Part shown: in pieces, positions 28,913-36,248 of the stretch
Numbering within the stretch: position 1 is the stretch's first letter
Layout of the letters: the number at the start of each line of letters is the position of its first letter
NCBI GenBank assembly: GCA_015065795.1
Contig: SVPO01000008.1
Location: forward strand, 1 to 36,248
Source of the DNA: Oscillospiraceae bacterium
GTDB taxonomy: Bacteria > Bacillota > Clostridia > Oscillospirales > Acutalibacteraceae
DNA: 36,248 nucleotides
Direction: 5' to 3'
Notes under the pieces: generated by a model
Told to the model about the DNA's origin: nothing
The model's database searches: none
Seen by the model: the letters and a program-made list of their open reading frames with translations, nothing else
Position numbers and translations under genes: made by a program

Positions 28913-29239
28913 ATGACGTATAACGGAGGTAATGATATAATGGCTGATAAGGAATACAGTGCCGATATAATCACCCTGATCGACGATGACAACGTGCAGC
29001 ACGAGTTCGAGCTGCTGGATGCCATCGAGACCGACGACGGACGCTATGTTGCCCTGCTGCCCTATCTGGGCGACGATGCCGAGGGCGCGGCTGACGGCAG
29101 CGAGTATTACATCCTGCAGGTCGTTGAGGTCGAGGGCGGCGAAGAAGAGCTGACCGAGATCGAGGACGAAGAAATGCTGGATACCCTTGCGGAGATCTTT
29201 GAGACCCGCTTCTCCGAAATCTACGGCGAAGAAGACTGA
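28913..29239 (+). CDS. DUF1292 family protein (YrzB-like); start may be MADKEYS at about 28940
   Basis: DIITLIDDDNVQHEFELLDAIETDDGRYVALLPYL...YYILQVVEVEGGEEELTEIEDEEMLDTLAEIFETRF; GGAGG RBS before MADKEYS. Confidence 0.9.
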   Translation: MTYNGGNDIMADKEYSADIITLIDDDNVQHEFELLDAIETDDGRYVALLPYLGDDAEGAADGSEYYILQVVEVEGGEEELTEIEDEEMLDTLAEIFETRFSEIYGEED

Positions 29240-29290
29240 TTTCCTTGATTTTCCGGTAATATTTCCGCCGCGTGGTGATATAATATTACT

Positions 29291-29563
29291 GACGGACGCT
29301 TGTCCGTGAACATCTGCTTTACCCCTGCCCAGTGCGTGGACTGTGCTTATATAACCCTACAATTAATTAAACGGGAGTTGGTCTCCGGCGACGGATTGCA
29401 GACCTCCCGGCACAGTCCTGAGCTGTGTTGGACGAAGGGAGCGCGAAAGCGTTGGGCTGACACCCACCTGCTATCGAGTAGCAGGTTATTTTAAGCGCAA
29501 TACGGCTGGGCGGGATCATACTAAAACCGAAGCACCCCGGAGAGATTCGGGGTGCTTTTTGTA
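29291..29563 (+). ncRNA. Structured noncoding RNA, probable 6S (SsrS)-like RNA; core about 29324-29514
   Basis: TGATATAAT extended -10 at 29276-29284; closing stem CCTGCCCAG (29324-29332)/CTGGGCGGG (29506-29514); GGACTGTGC (29338-29346)/GCACAGTCC (29410-29418); ACCTGCTA/TAGCAGGT hairpin (29466-29486) after GACACCC; terminator 29531-29560. Confidence 0.6.
29531..29560 (+). terminator. Intrinsic terminator of ncRNA
   Basis: AGCACCCCG / CGGGGTGCT + TTTTT. Confidence 0.9.
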
Positions 29564-29577
29564 CGATATGCGAATAT

Positions 29578-29775
29578 TCACCACAAAAGAGATTCGTTTT
29601 TTGAATAATTGATTGGTGGAATGAATGTTGTTATATTTTGTGTTGTGCTTACCCTTACATTCCTGCCACAATCTTGCAGATTTCGAGTTGCTCTAGTAAT
29701 GGCCGTATCATCTGTTAATGGCCCTAATATGTTGTATTCCTTGCTGTCATCGTCATAAAGGACAATATAAAACAC
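29578..29775 (-). CDS. Small hypothetical protein, 65 aa, GTG start
   Basis: Immediately downstream of the zinc-ribbon ORF (3-nt gap), suggesting an operon. Confidence 0.5.
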   Translation of the reverse strand: MFYIVLYDDDSKEYNILGPLTDDTAITRATRNLQDCGRNVRVSTTQNITTFIPPINYSKNESLLW

Positions 29776-29778
29776 AAC

Positions 29779-30015
29779 TTAGCCCCTTCCAACGATTGTT
29801 TCAAAAGACTTTCTGCATTTCCTGCAAATAAATCCTCCCACAGATTTTTTATATGTATGTGGAGGGCACGAACAGTTTATGATTGTTGAGTCGGAAAAAC
29901 CACATGCGGGGCATTTGGAGGAAACCAAAATTTGATTGCCATCATCTTTTTTGATTATACCATTTTCAACCCATGCAGCAGACATTTTAAAACCACCCTT
30001 CAAATCATCGTTCAC
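29779..30015 (-). CDS. Small zinc-ribbon protein (start probably MSAAWVENG at about 29985)
   Basis: KCPACGFSD...FICRKCRKSFETIVG: CxxC pairs; GGGTGG RBS. Confidence 0.65.
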   Translation of the reverse strand: MNDDLKGGFKMSAAWVENGIIKKDDGNQILVSSKCPACGFSDSTIINCSCPPHTYKKSVGGFICRKCRKSFETIVGRG

Positions 30016-30495
30016 TGTGTTTTGTTAAATGTTACATATATTCTTTGATATACGCAAAATAATTATAAACATTGATTTCAATTCTGTCAACACAAATCTT
30101 GTGAAAGAAATTGATTGTTAGCTTTACATAACTCGTGAGGTGCTTGAACGAGATAAAAATTTGATCTGCCCACACATGTTTAGAGATACGTACCAGGGGA
30201 GATTGTGCGACTATCGCCAAGTACCTATTGCACACGAACTCAAGATAGCAAAAGTATTTTCCAGCGGTATACGCAATGAGTGGTCGATGGGTATCGGTGA
30301 TAGGTCTGTGCAAACTATACACATGTAATTGGTGGTGACCTTGTCCGAAGCAATTCTTGCTGATAAAAGGACGTTTGTGAAACCATCCTTTTACGTGCCT
30401 GCTTTCTGCACTCATTTCCGCATTTTTCCGCCCGTAATTTCCCTTCGCACGGGAAAGCTAACCGCAGAATCACTATTTGTGCGGAGGGACGGGAT

Positions 30496-30864
30496 ATGCA
30501 CAGTGAAAGAAAGCAAGGACGGCTGCTGCCAGCAATTGGCGGTCTTGCCGCAGGGCTGATAAACGGTTTGCTGGGCTCGGGCGGCGGAATGATCGCCGTG
30601 CCCGTGCTGGAACGCAGCGGAGTGAAAGCCAACCGCGCCCACGCCACCTCGGTGGCGATCATGCTGCCCCTGTCGGCGGTCAGCGCGGTGTTCTATCTGT
30701 GGGGCGGAGACGTTTCCCTCTCCGACGCGCTGCCCTATATTCCCGGCGGCATCGCAGGCGCGCTGCTGGGAGTGCTTCTGCTGCGAAGGGTCAGACCGAA
30801 GCTGCTGCGGCGCGCTTTCGGCGCGGTGGCAGTGTATTCAGGGATAAGGATACTGCTTAAATGA
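30496..30864 (+). CDS. Half-size TauE/SafE-family membrane transporter, subunit 1
   Basis: GGLAAGLINGLLGSGGGMIAVPVLERSGVKANRAHATSVAIMLPLSAVSAVFYLWGG. Confidence 0.85.
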   Translation: MHSERKQGRLLPAIGGLAAGLINGLLGSGGGMIAVPVLERSGVKANRAHATSVAIMLPLSAVSAVFYLWGGDVSLSDALPYIPGGIAGALLGVLLLRRVRPKLLRRAFGAVAVYSGIRILLK

Positions 30865-31226
30865 GCGGCTGGCTGATATCTACCGCCGCAGGCTTTCTTG
30901 CAGGTGCAGCGGGTGCCATGGGTCTGGGCGGCGGCAGCATACTGCTGCTTTATCTTACCCTCATCGCAGGCGTCAGTCAGATCGCCGCGCAGGGCATAAA
31001 CCTGATGTTCTTTCTGCCCTGCGCCCTTGCGTCGGTGCTGTTTTCGATAAAGTCGGGACTGATTGCGAAACGCGAGGCGCTGCTGGGTATCGCGGCAGGC
31101 GTTCCCGGCGCGATAGCCGGATGTCTGCTGGCAGGCTGGCTGGGGGGAGGACTGCGCACCCTGTTCGGCGTGTATATGCTCGTACTCGGACTGCGCGAGC
31201 TGCTGCGCCGCCCGGCGGAAGAATAA
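30861..31226 (+). CDS. Half-size TauE/SafE-family membrane transporter, subunit 2
   Basis: AAGFLAGAAGAMGLGGGSILLLYLTLIAGVSQIAAQGINLMFFLPCALASVLF; ATGA overlap with preceding ORF. Confidence 0.85.
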   Translation: MSGWLISTAAGFLAGAAGAMGLGGGSILLLYLTLIAGVSQIAAQGINLMFFLPCALASVLFSIKSGLIAKREALLGIAAGVPGAIAGCLLAGWLGGGLRTLFGVYMLVLGLRELLRRPAEE

Positions 31227-31296
31227 AGCGACGGCGAATAATCGCGGTTGCCCCCGAATAAAGATATCACAGCAAGATACACAAGGGGGAGAGCAT

Positions 31297-31596
31297 ATGA
31301 ACTGCCGCATTGCCGACCTGCGCAACAAGGATGTCATCTGCATCGGTGACGGGAGCTGCCTCGGGTGCGTGGGGGATGTGGAGATAGACACCTGCACCGC
31401 CCGTCTGGTGGCGATCATCGTCTACGGCAGACCCAAGTGCTTCGGGCTCATGGGCTACGAGGACGACTGCGTCATCTGCTGGGAGGATATCAAGCTCATC
31501 GGGGAGGACACCATCCTCGTGGACTGCTGCCGCCGCAGACCGTCACGGGCGCGCCGCAGCTTTGTGGATTCCCTGCTGGGCAGATGCTGTGACTGA
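31297..31596 (+). CDS. YlmC/YmxH-family PRC-barrel sporulation-type protein, Cys-rich
   Basis: CRIADLRNKDVICIGDGSCLGCVGDVEIDTCTARLVAIIVYGRPKCFGLMGYEDDCVICWEDIKLIGEDTILVD. Confidence 0.85.
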   Translation: MNCRIADLRNKDVICIGDGSCLGCVGDVEIDTCTARLVAIIVYGRPKCFGLMGYEDDCVICWEDIKLIGEDTILVDCCRRRPSRARRSFVDSLLGRCCD

Positions 31597-31605
31597 AAGC
31601 GCAAA

Positions 31606-31642
31606 AAGGGCAGCCATGGCGGATCCACGGCTGCCCTTTATC
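31606..31642. terminator. Convergent bidirectional terminator
   Basis: AAAAAGGGCAGCC...GGCTGCCCTTTAT. Confidence 0.7.
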
Positions 31643-31651
31643 TGCTCATAC

Positions 31652-32161
31652 TCAAATCAAACCACACATTGCGTATATTTCTTCAATGCATGGAGATTTA
31701 TATTGAATATACTTATCCATGTCATCCGGATACAGCTTCGCTGCGGTTTCTTTCACAAAGCCGTACTTCTCCGCGGCTTCGGGATTGCTTCTGAGGAAAT
31801 CCCTGAATGTAATGTGACGGTGCAGTTCCTCGGAAGCCTGAGGACAGACATACAGATGGTGCTTCATCAGATGCGGCTTATCTGAGTATTTGAAAGCTTC
31901 CCGATGTTTGATTCCAAGGTCACCCTCATGTCTGTAGCCGATGGATTCCAATCTGCTGACAATCTTGTGAAAGACCGTATAATCTTCGATGATAACATCG
32001 ATATCAATGATGGGTTTTGCGGACAGCCCGGGAACCGATGTGCTTCCGACGTGTTCGATGCCGATGATCAGATCGCCGGCTGCCTTTTCGATCTCCTGTC
32101 TGATAGCTTCAAAAGCTGATACCCATGCTTCGTCATAAGGAAGAACCACAACGCTTTTCAT
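31652..32161 (-). CDS. GrpB family protein (nucleotidyltransferase-fold)
   Basis: VVVLPYDEAWVSAFEAIRQEIEKAAGDLIIGIEHVGSTSVPGLSAKPIIDIDVII...HHLYVCPQASEELHRHITFRDFLRSNPEAAEKY. Confidence 0.93.
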   Translation of the reverse strand: MKSVVVLPYDEAWVSAFEAIRQEIEKAAGDLIIGIEHVGSTSVPGLSAKPIIDIDVIIEDYTVFHKIVSRLESIGYRHEGDLGIKHREAFKYSDKPHLMKHHLYVCPQASEELHRHITFRDFLRSNPEAAEKYGFVKETAAKLYPDDMDKYIQYKSPCIEEIYAMCGLI

Positions 32162-32238
32162 CCTCTGTGTTTACCTCCGGAATCCGTTATGATAATATTC
32201 TTGCGGATACATTCTGTCAACGCGTCGCTTTCACAGGC

Positions 32239-32688
32239 TTATTCAAAGTCTGCAAGAACGCCCTCCAGCACCTCCACGGCATCGGCTATGATCCGCGGAC
32301 ACAGAGTGCGAAAGAGATTCTGTTCCCTGATCTGCACCATATCCTCAGGCTTTGACAGATCATAATCCAGCAGGTCGCGGCAGACGATCGACCCTCTGAC
32401 TGCCTTGAAGCGGCGGATAAACTCGTCGGTAACGGCGTAAGCGCGAGCCTTGCCTTCGTGATCCTCGGAGAGGCACTGACCGTACTTCAGCCCCAGAACC
32501 ATCAGCGCACCCGATATGGCACCGCACACCTCTCCGCTTCTGGCACCGCTGCCAAGCGAAGTGCCGAGCTTAAGCGTCAGATGCTCGTCCAGTCCGAAAT
32601 CAGCCGCGAAGGCGGTCAGCACGGCCTGTGAGCAGTTGAAGTTGCTCCCGAATAATTCCAATGCGCGTTCAGCCTTTGTCATAATCAT
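32239..32688 (-). CDS. C_GCAxxG_C_C family (redox-type) protein
   Basis: NCSQAVLTAFAADFGLDEHLTLKLGTSLGSGARSGEVCGAISGALMVLGLKYG...CRDLL...CPRIIADAVEVLE. Confidence 0.87.
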   Translation of the reverse strand: MIMTKAERALELFGSNFNCSQAVLTAFAADFGLDEHLTLKLGTSLGSGARSGEVCGAISGALMVLGLKYGQCLSEDHEGKARAYAVTDEFIRRFKAVRGSIVCRDLLDYDLSKPEDMVQIREQNLFRTLCPRIIADAVEVLEGVLADFE

Positions 32689-32975
32689 TCACCTGCACCT
32701 TTCGTTTTCAGATAGTCAAGATAAGCCTGCGCTTTTTTCAGTCCCTCGTCGGAAATGGAATAATACATCCACTTGCCCTCCTTGCGGCCGGAAACGATAC
32801 CGCTGTCGCAGAGGATCTTCATGTGGTGGGAAAGGGTCGGCTGCGTGATGTTCATGCCCTCCAGCAGCCTGCAGGCGCATTTTTCCCCGTCCATCAGAAT
32901 GTGCAGGATTCTTATGCGGTTTTCGTCGCAGAATGCCTTGAAGATGTCGGAGACAGCCTTTGCGTCGGAATACAT
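32685..32975 (-). CDS. ArsR-family transcriptional regulator
   Basis: MYSDAKAVSDIFKAFCDENRIRILHILMDGEKCACRLLEGMNITQPTLSHHMKILCDSGIVSGRKEGKWMYYSIS; ATGA overlap with downstream C_GCAxxG gene. Confidence 0.92.
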   Translation of the reverse strand: MYSDAKAVSDIFKAFCDENRIRILHILMDGEKCACRLLEGMNITQPTLSHHMKILCDSGIVSGRKEGKWMYYSISDEGLKKAQAYLDYLKTKGAGE

Positions 32976-32988
32976 ACGATCACCTCGC

Positions 32989-33036
32989 ATCGATAATTGT
33001 CGATATGATAATACTGCACAGATAGGTATTTGTCAA
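32989..33036 (-). promoter_or_regulatory. Promoter + operator of ArsR operon
   Basis: Minus TTGACA (33036-33031)-N17-TATTAT (33013-33008) followed by near-palindrome ATCGACAATTATCGAT (33004-32989). Confidence 0.75.
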
Positions 33037-33124
33037 TATGTTTTCGCGAAAAATTCAGCCGTGCGCGGTCAATGCACCTGCGCACGGCTGTTTGCGTATT
33101 TTCTGATTTCCTGGATTTTTCCGA

Positions 33125-33607
33125 TTACTCGGCTTCCTCCTGCTCCAGCTGTGCTCTCTTTTTCTTGTAGGATGCGGCAAAGATGCTCAGTGCGGCAAGG
33201 CAAATGCCGGAAGTGAATACAAATCCGAAAGAAGCGGCGATGAGCGAACCGATGACCTCGCGCTGGGGCAGGTATATCATCAGGAAGCTGAGGGCGGCAA
33301 CCACCACACCGGCAAGCAGACTGAGGAGAAGATTGGTCTTGAAATTGGGCTTGAGCTTGCGGTCCCACACGTTGTCCCTGCGGCAGCGAACCATCATGTA
33401 TACGCACATAACCATAAACACCACCCATTCGGGAAGCATGGCAGGAACCTTGTCCAGAAGACCGGTGGGCTCCAGCACCATCTGTGCCATTATCACGATC
33501 ATCAGCAGCCAGAATGTCATCCAGAAGCCCTTGCTCTCGCTCTTGAGCAGCGCCTGCTCCTGACGTTCGTCCAGATTATTCTTTGTGGTCTTAGTGGATT
33601 TCTTCAT
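33125..33607 (-). CDS. Four-TM-like membrane protein, DUF6773/DUF3796-like
   Basis: MKKSTKTTKNNLDERQEQALLKSESKGFWMTFWLLMIVIMAQMVLEP...; overlaps XRE regulator; GGGAGG RBS. Confidence 0.7.
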   Translation of the reverse strand: MKKSTKTTKNNLDERQEQALLKSESKGFWMTFWLLMIVIMAQMVLEPTGLLDKVPAMLPEWVVFMVMCVYMMVRCRRDNVWDRKLKPNFKTNLLLSLLAGVVVAALSFLMIYLPQREVIGSLIAASFGFVFTSGICLAALSIFAASYKKKRAQLEQEEAE

Positions 33608-33809
33608 CTTCATCTTCCTCCCAGAATAAATCGTCCAATTTCTTATTGAGCGCACGGCAGATAGCCCTGCACAGCTTGATGGAGGGGTTGTATTCCCCTT
33701 TTTCGATGGCGTTGATGGTCTGCCGCGAAACCCCCACCATGTCGGCAAGCGCCTTCTGCGTCAGATCCTTCTCCGCACGGGCGACTTTGATCGCCAGATT
33801 TTTTGCCAT
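33591..33809 (-). CDS. XRE-family HTH regulator
   Basis: AIKVARAEKDLTQKALADMVGVSRQTINAIEKGEYNPSIKLCRAICRALNKKLDDLFW. Confidence 0.95.
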   Translation of the reverse strand: MAKNLAIKVARAEKDLTQKALADMVGVSRQTINAIEKGEYNPSIKLCRAICRALNKKLDDLFWEEDEDEEIH

Positions 33810-33839
33810 ATGATCACCTCACGACTGCATAGTAACACA

Positions 33840-33868
33840 CACTTGATTAAAAGTCAAGTGGACTTGAC
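33840..33868 (-). promoter_or_regulatory. Operator-like overlapping inverted repeats at XRE promoter
   Basis: CACTTGA-ttaaaag-TCAAGTG and GTCAAGT-gg-ACTTGAC; minus TTGACT-N17-TACTAT promoter overlaps. Confidence 0.65.
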
Positions 33869-33990
33869 AAAAATTATTATAAAAATTACTCCGAGTCGTG
33901 TTTCTGTGACTTGGAGTGTGGAGCGAAAACGGCATGACAAAGCCGCGGAGCAGGTCTGAATGACCACACTCCGCGGCGGAAAAATCATTG

Positions 33991-34254
33991 TCAGTGTTCG
34001 GGGGATTCTCTGAACACAAGCAGCTTGTATGCGTCTATCTCGAGTGCGGCTGCTATATTGAACAGCGTTTCCAGAGAAATGGCTCTGACAATGTTAGGTG
34101 CCTCTATTGCACTCAGATGTGCTCTGCTTATGCCGACTTTCTCAGCAAGTTCCTCTTGTGTCAGATTTGCGTGCTTTCGGTAATATGCTATATTGTAGCC
34201 AACCTCGATAAACTTATCAACGTTATCGAAAGAAACGGATCTGCCTCTGGACAT
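33991..34254 (-). CDS. XRE-family HTH regulator
   Basis: GYNIAYYRKHANLTQEELAEKVGISRAHLSAIEAPNIVRAISLETLFNIAAALEIDAYKLL. Confidence 0.92.
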   Translation of the reverse strand: MSRGRSVSFDNVDKFIEVGYNIAYYRKHANLTQEELAEKVGISRAHLSAIEAPNIVRAISLETLFNIAAALEIDAYKLLVFRESPEH

Positions 34255-34310
34255 CAGAACTCACCTCAAAAACATTGTAACCAAATACGCGTGTTTTCAA
34301 AGGGAATAAC

Positions 34311-34328
34311 AAATAGCTATAGCTATTT
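34311..34328. promoter_or_regulatory. 18-bp perfect palindrome between divergent XRE and SLOG genes (candidate operator)
   Basis: AAATAGCTATAGCTATTT. Confidence 0.55.
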
Positions 34329-34380
34329 AACAGATAACAATATATAATTGTTACATAACAATTGCTTAATGGTGATACTC

Positions 34381-34875
34381 ATGACAGAGGAAGAAAAGAG
34401 ACGCCATCGATGCGTCGTTGCAGGGCACAGACCCGAGCGCCTAAAAATAGAAGAACAGCGAGTAAGAGAGTTTCTCGAAAGGGAAATCAAGGCGGCATAC
34501 AACAGCGGCATGAATGTGTTCATCTGCGGTATGGCGCGCGGCGTGGATCAATGGGCGGCAGATATCGTTCTGAAGATGAAGAAAAACCATCCGGACATCA
34601 GGCTGATATGCGCCCTTCCCTACAGCGGCTTTGAGCAGATGTGGAGCGAAAAAGATAAAAGAAAAGGTGAAGAAATCATCGCGCAGGCAGACCTGATCCG
34701 GGTTATCTGCGGCGGCTACGAGCGTTCATGCTTTCAGCGCAGAAACCGGTGGATGGTTGAGCGCGCGTCACGGCTGATTGCTGTGTGGAACGGTCAGCCA
34801 AGCGGCACCGCGGATACGATAAAGCGCGCCTGCGAAACAGGCATGGAAGTGATTATTTATATATACAACAAATGA
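34381..34875 (+). CDS. SLOG / DUF1273 (YpsA-like) family protein; start could be 34369 or 34348
   Basis: RCVVAGHRPERL...AYNSGMNVFICGMARGVDQWAADIVLKMKKNHPDIRLICALPYSGFEQMWSEKDKRKGEEIIAQADLIRVI. Confidence 0.88.
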   Translation: MTEEEKRRHRCVVAGHRPERLKIEEQRVREFLEREIKAAYNSGMNVFICGMARGVDQWAADIVLKMKKNHPDIRLICALPYSGFEQMWSEKDKRKGEEIIAQADLIRVICGGYERSCFQRRNRWMVERASRLIAVWNGQPSGTADTIKRACETGMEVIIYIYNK

Positions 34876-34912
34876 TAGGTGAAACAAAGCCCATTCTTTG
34901 GCAAATTAACGC

Positions 34913-34941
34913 TTGCCAAGCCATATTCCCTGTGATATAAT
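34913..34941 (+). promoter_or_regulatory. rpsB promoter TTGCCA-N17-TATAAT
   Basis: TTGCCA 34913-34918, TATAAT 34936-34941. Confidence 0.8.
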
Positions 34942-35064
34942 ACTAAAGCCAATTCACACGCCGTGCGTGTGTTTCCGGGGTCGGGAAAGTATCCCGCCGG
35001 AAATACCGGCTCGCTGTCTGTCAGCGCGCGGCGGAGGATAATAACCAAATGGAGGATTTTAGAA

Positions 35065-35823
35065 ATGGCAGTAGTATCCATGAAGCAGCTTCTCGAAGCC
35101 GGCGTACATTTCGGTCATCAGACCAGACGCTGGAACCCCAAGATGGCAGAGTACATCTTTGCTGAGCGCAACGGCATCTACATCATCGACCTGCAGAAGA
35201 CCGTCCGCAAGCTGGAGGAGGCTTACAACTTCGTTAAGTCCGTCTCCGAGCAGGGCAAGGCTGTTCTGTTTGTCGGCACCAAGAAGCAGGCTCAGGAGTC
35301 CATCAAGGAAGAAGCTCTCCGCGCCGGTGCTTACTTCGTAAACGCTCGCTGGCTGGGCGGCATGCTCACCAACTTCACCACCATCCGCAGAAGAATCGAG
35401 CGTCTGAACCAGATCAACAAGATGTCCACCGACGGCACCTTCGATCTGCTCCCCAAGAAGGAAGTCATCAAGCTCAACCTCGAGGTTGAAAAGCTCCAGA
35501 AGTTCCTCGGCGGTATCGCCGAAATGAAGAAGCTCCCCGGTGCTCTCTTCATCGTTGACCCCAGAAAGGAAAAGATCGCTGTTGCCGAAGCCAAGAAGCT
35601 CGGTATCCCCGTTGTCGCCATCGTCGACACCAACTGCGATCCCGATGATATTGATTACGTCATCCCCGGCAACGACGACGCCATCCGTGCCGTCAAGCTC
35701 ATCTCCGCCACCATGGCAAACGCCATCCTGGAAGGCCGTCAGGGCGACGACTCCGCCGCTGCCGACGAGGCTGCCGTCAAGGAGAACGAGACCGAGGATC
35801 TGTCTGCTCCTACCGCTGAGTAA
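35065..35823 (+). CDS. rpsB: 30S ribosomal protein S2
   Basis: [46 protein letters not shown]...[50 protein letters not shown]. Confidence 0.98.
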   Translation: MAVVSMKQLLEAGVHFGHQTRRWNPKMAEYIFAERNGIYIIDLQKTVRKLEEAYNFVKSVSEQGKAVLFVGTKKQAQESIKEEALRAGAYFVNARWLGGMLTNFTTIRRRIERLNQINKMSTDGTFDLLPKKEVIKLNLEVEKLQKFLGGIAEMKKLPGALFIVDPRKEKIAVAEAKKLGIPVVAIVDTNCDPDDIDYVIPGNDDAIRAVKLISATMANAILEGRQGDDSAAADEAAVKENETEDLSAPTAE

Positions 35824-35862
35824 TTTTTCTTTAATTAACGAATACACAGGAGGATTAATATA

Positions 35863-36248
35863 ATGGCATTCACTGCACAAGATGTAAAGACCCTGCGTGA
35901 GAGAACCAACTGCGGCATGATGGATTGCAAGAAGGCTCTTGCCGATGCCGACGGTGATATGGAAAGAGCAATAGAGATTCTTCGCGAGAAGGGTCTTGCC
36001 AAGCAGGCCAAGAAGGCCGGCAGAATCGCCGCCGAGGGTCTGGTTCAGGCTTATGTTGACGAAGCCAACAACTGCGGCGTTGTTATCGAAGTTAACGCCG
36101 AGACCGACTTCGTTGCCAAGAACGCTGATTTCGTCAAGTTCGTTGACGATTGCGCCAAGACTGTTGCCGAGAAGGCTCCCGCCGATGTCGCCGCTCTGTC
36201 CGAGTGCATCATCAGCGGCGGCGACCAGACTGTCGCTGCTACCCTGAC
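35863..36248 (+). CDS. tsf: Elongation factor Ts (partial, runs off right edge)
   Basis: [65 protein letters not shown]...[15 protein letters not shown]. Confidence 0.97.
   Translation, partial: MAFTAQDVKTLRERTNCGMMDCKKALADADGDMERAIEILREKGLAKQAKKAGRIAAEGLVQAYVDEANNCGVVIEVNAETDFVAKNADFVKFVDDCAKTVAEKAPADVAALSECIISGGDQTVAATL

Noticed and set aside
30032-30415. 127-aa minus ORF
   Set aside because: No RBS, no recognisable family, overlaps competing plus-strand frame; not called as CDS

Overview
Chromosomal window from a Firmicute that looks like Clostridia / Ruminococcaceae (inferred from gene content and Thr-rich linkers, not proven). Minus-strand block, 1-11.7 kb: edge Zn-ribbon protein, guaB, two class I SAM methyltransferases, a FliB-like Cys-cluster protein, a TPR protein, tRNA-Leu(UAA), a transglutaminase-like membrane protein, purL. 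Plus-strand cell-envelope block, 12-27 kb: small lipoprotein, amidase, SH3/amidase/CWB2 protein, lipoprotein, flavin reductase, L,D-transpeptidase with a 1-nt frameshift, lgt, folD, second L,D-transpeptidase, secreted/membrane proteins, M32 carboxypeptidase, GNAT, MFS/GPH transporter. Then HD hydrolase, two ncRNA loci around a DUF1292 gene, half-size TauE/SafE pair, YlmC/YmxH, GrpB, an ArsR/C_GCAxxG operon, XRE regulators, a SLOG protein, and rpsB-tsf. Most notable: the ~1 kb ORF-poor region at 27.83-28.81 kb. On the minus strand it has a TTGACA-N17-TATTAT promoter, many hairpins (several pair properly only on that strand through G-U pairs), a 12+6 bp long-range pairing, four copies of a 17-nt box (three in ~80-nt tandem modules whose hairpins differ by compensatory changes), and an intrinsic terminator. 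It reads as a ~0.95 kb structured noncoding RNA that I cannot assign to a known family. All calls are by eye; no database search was run.
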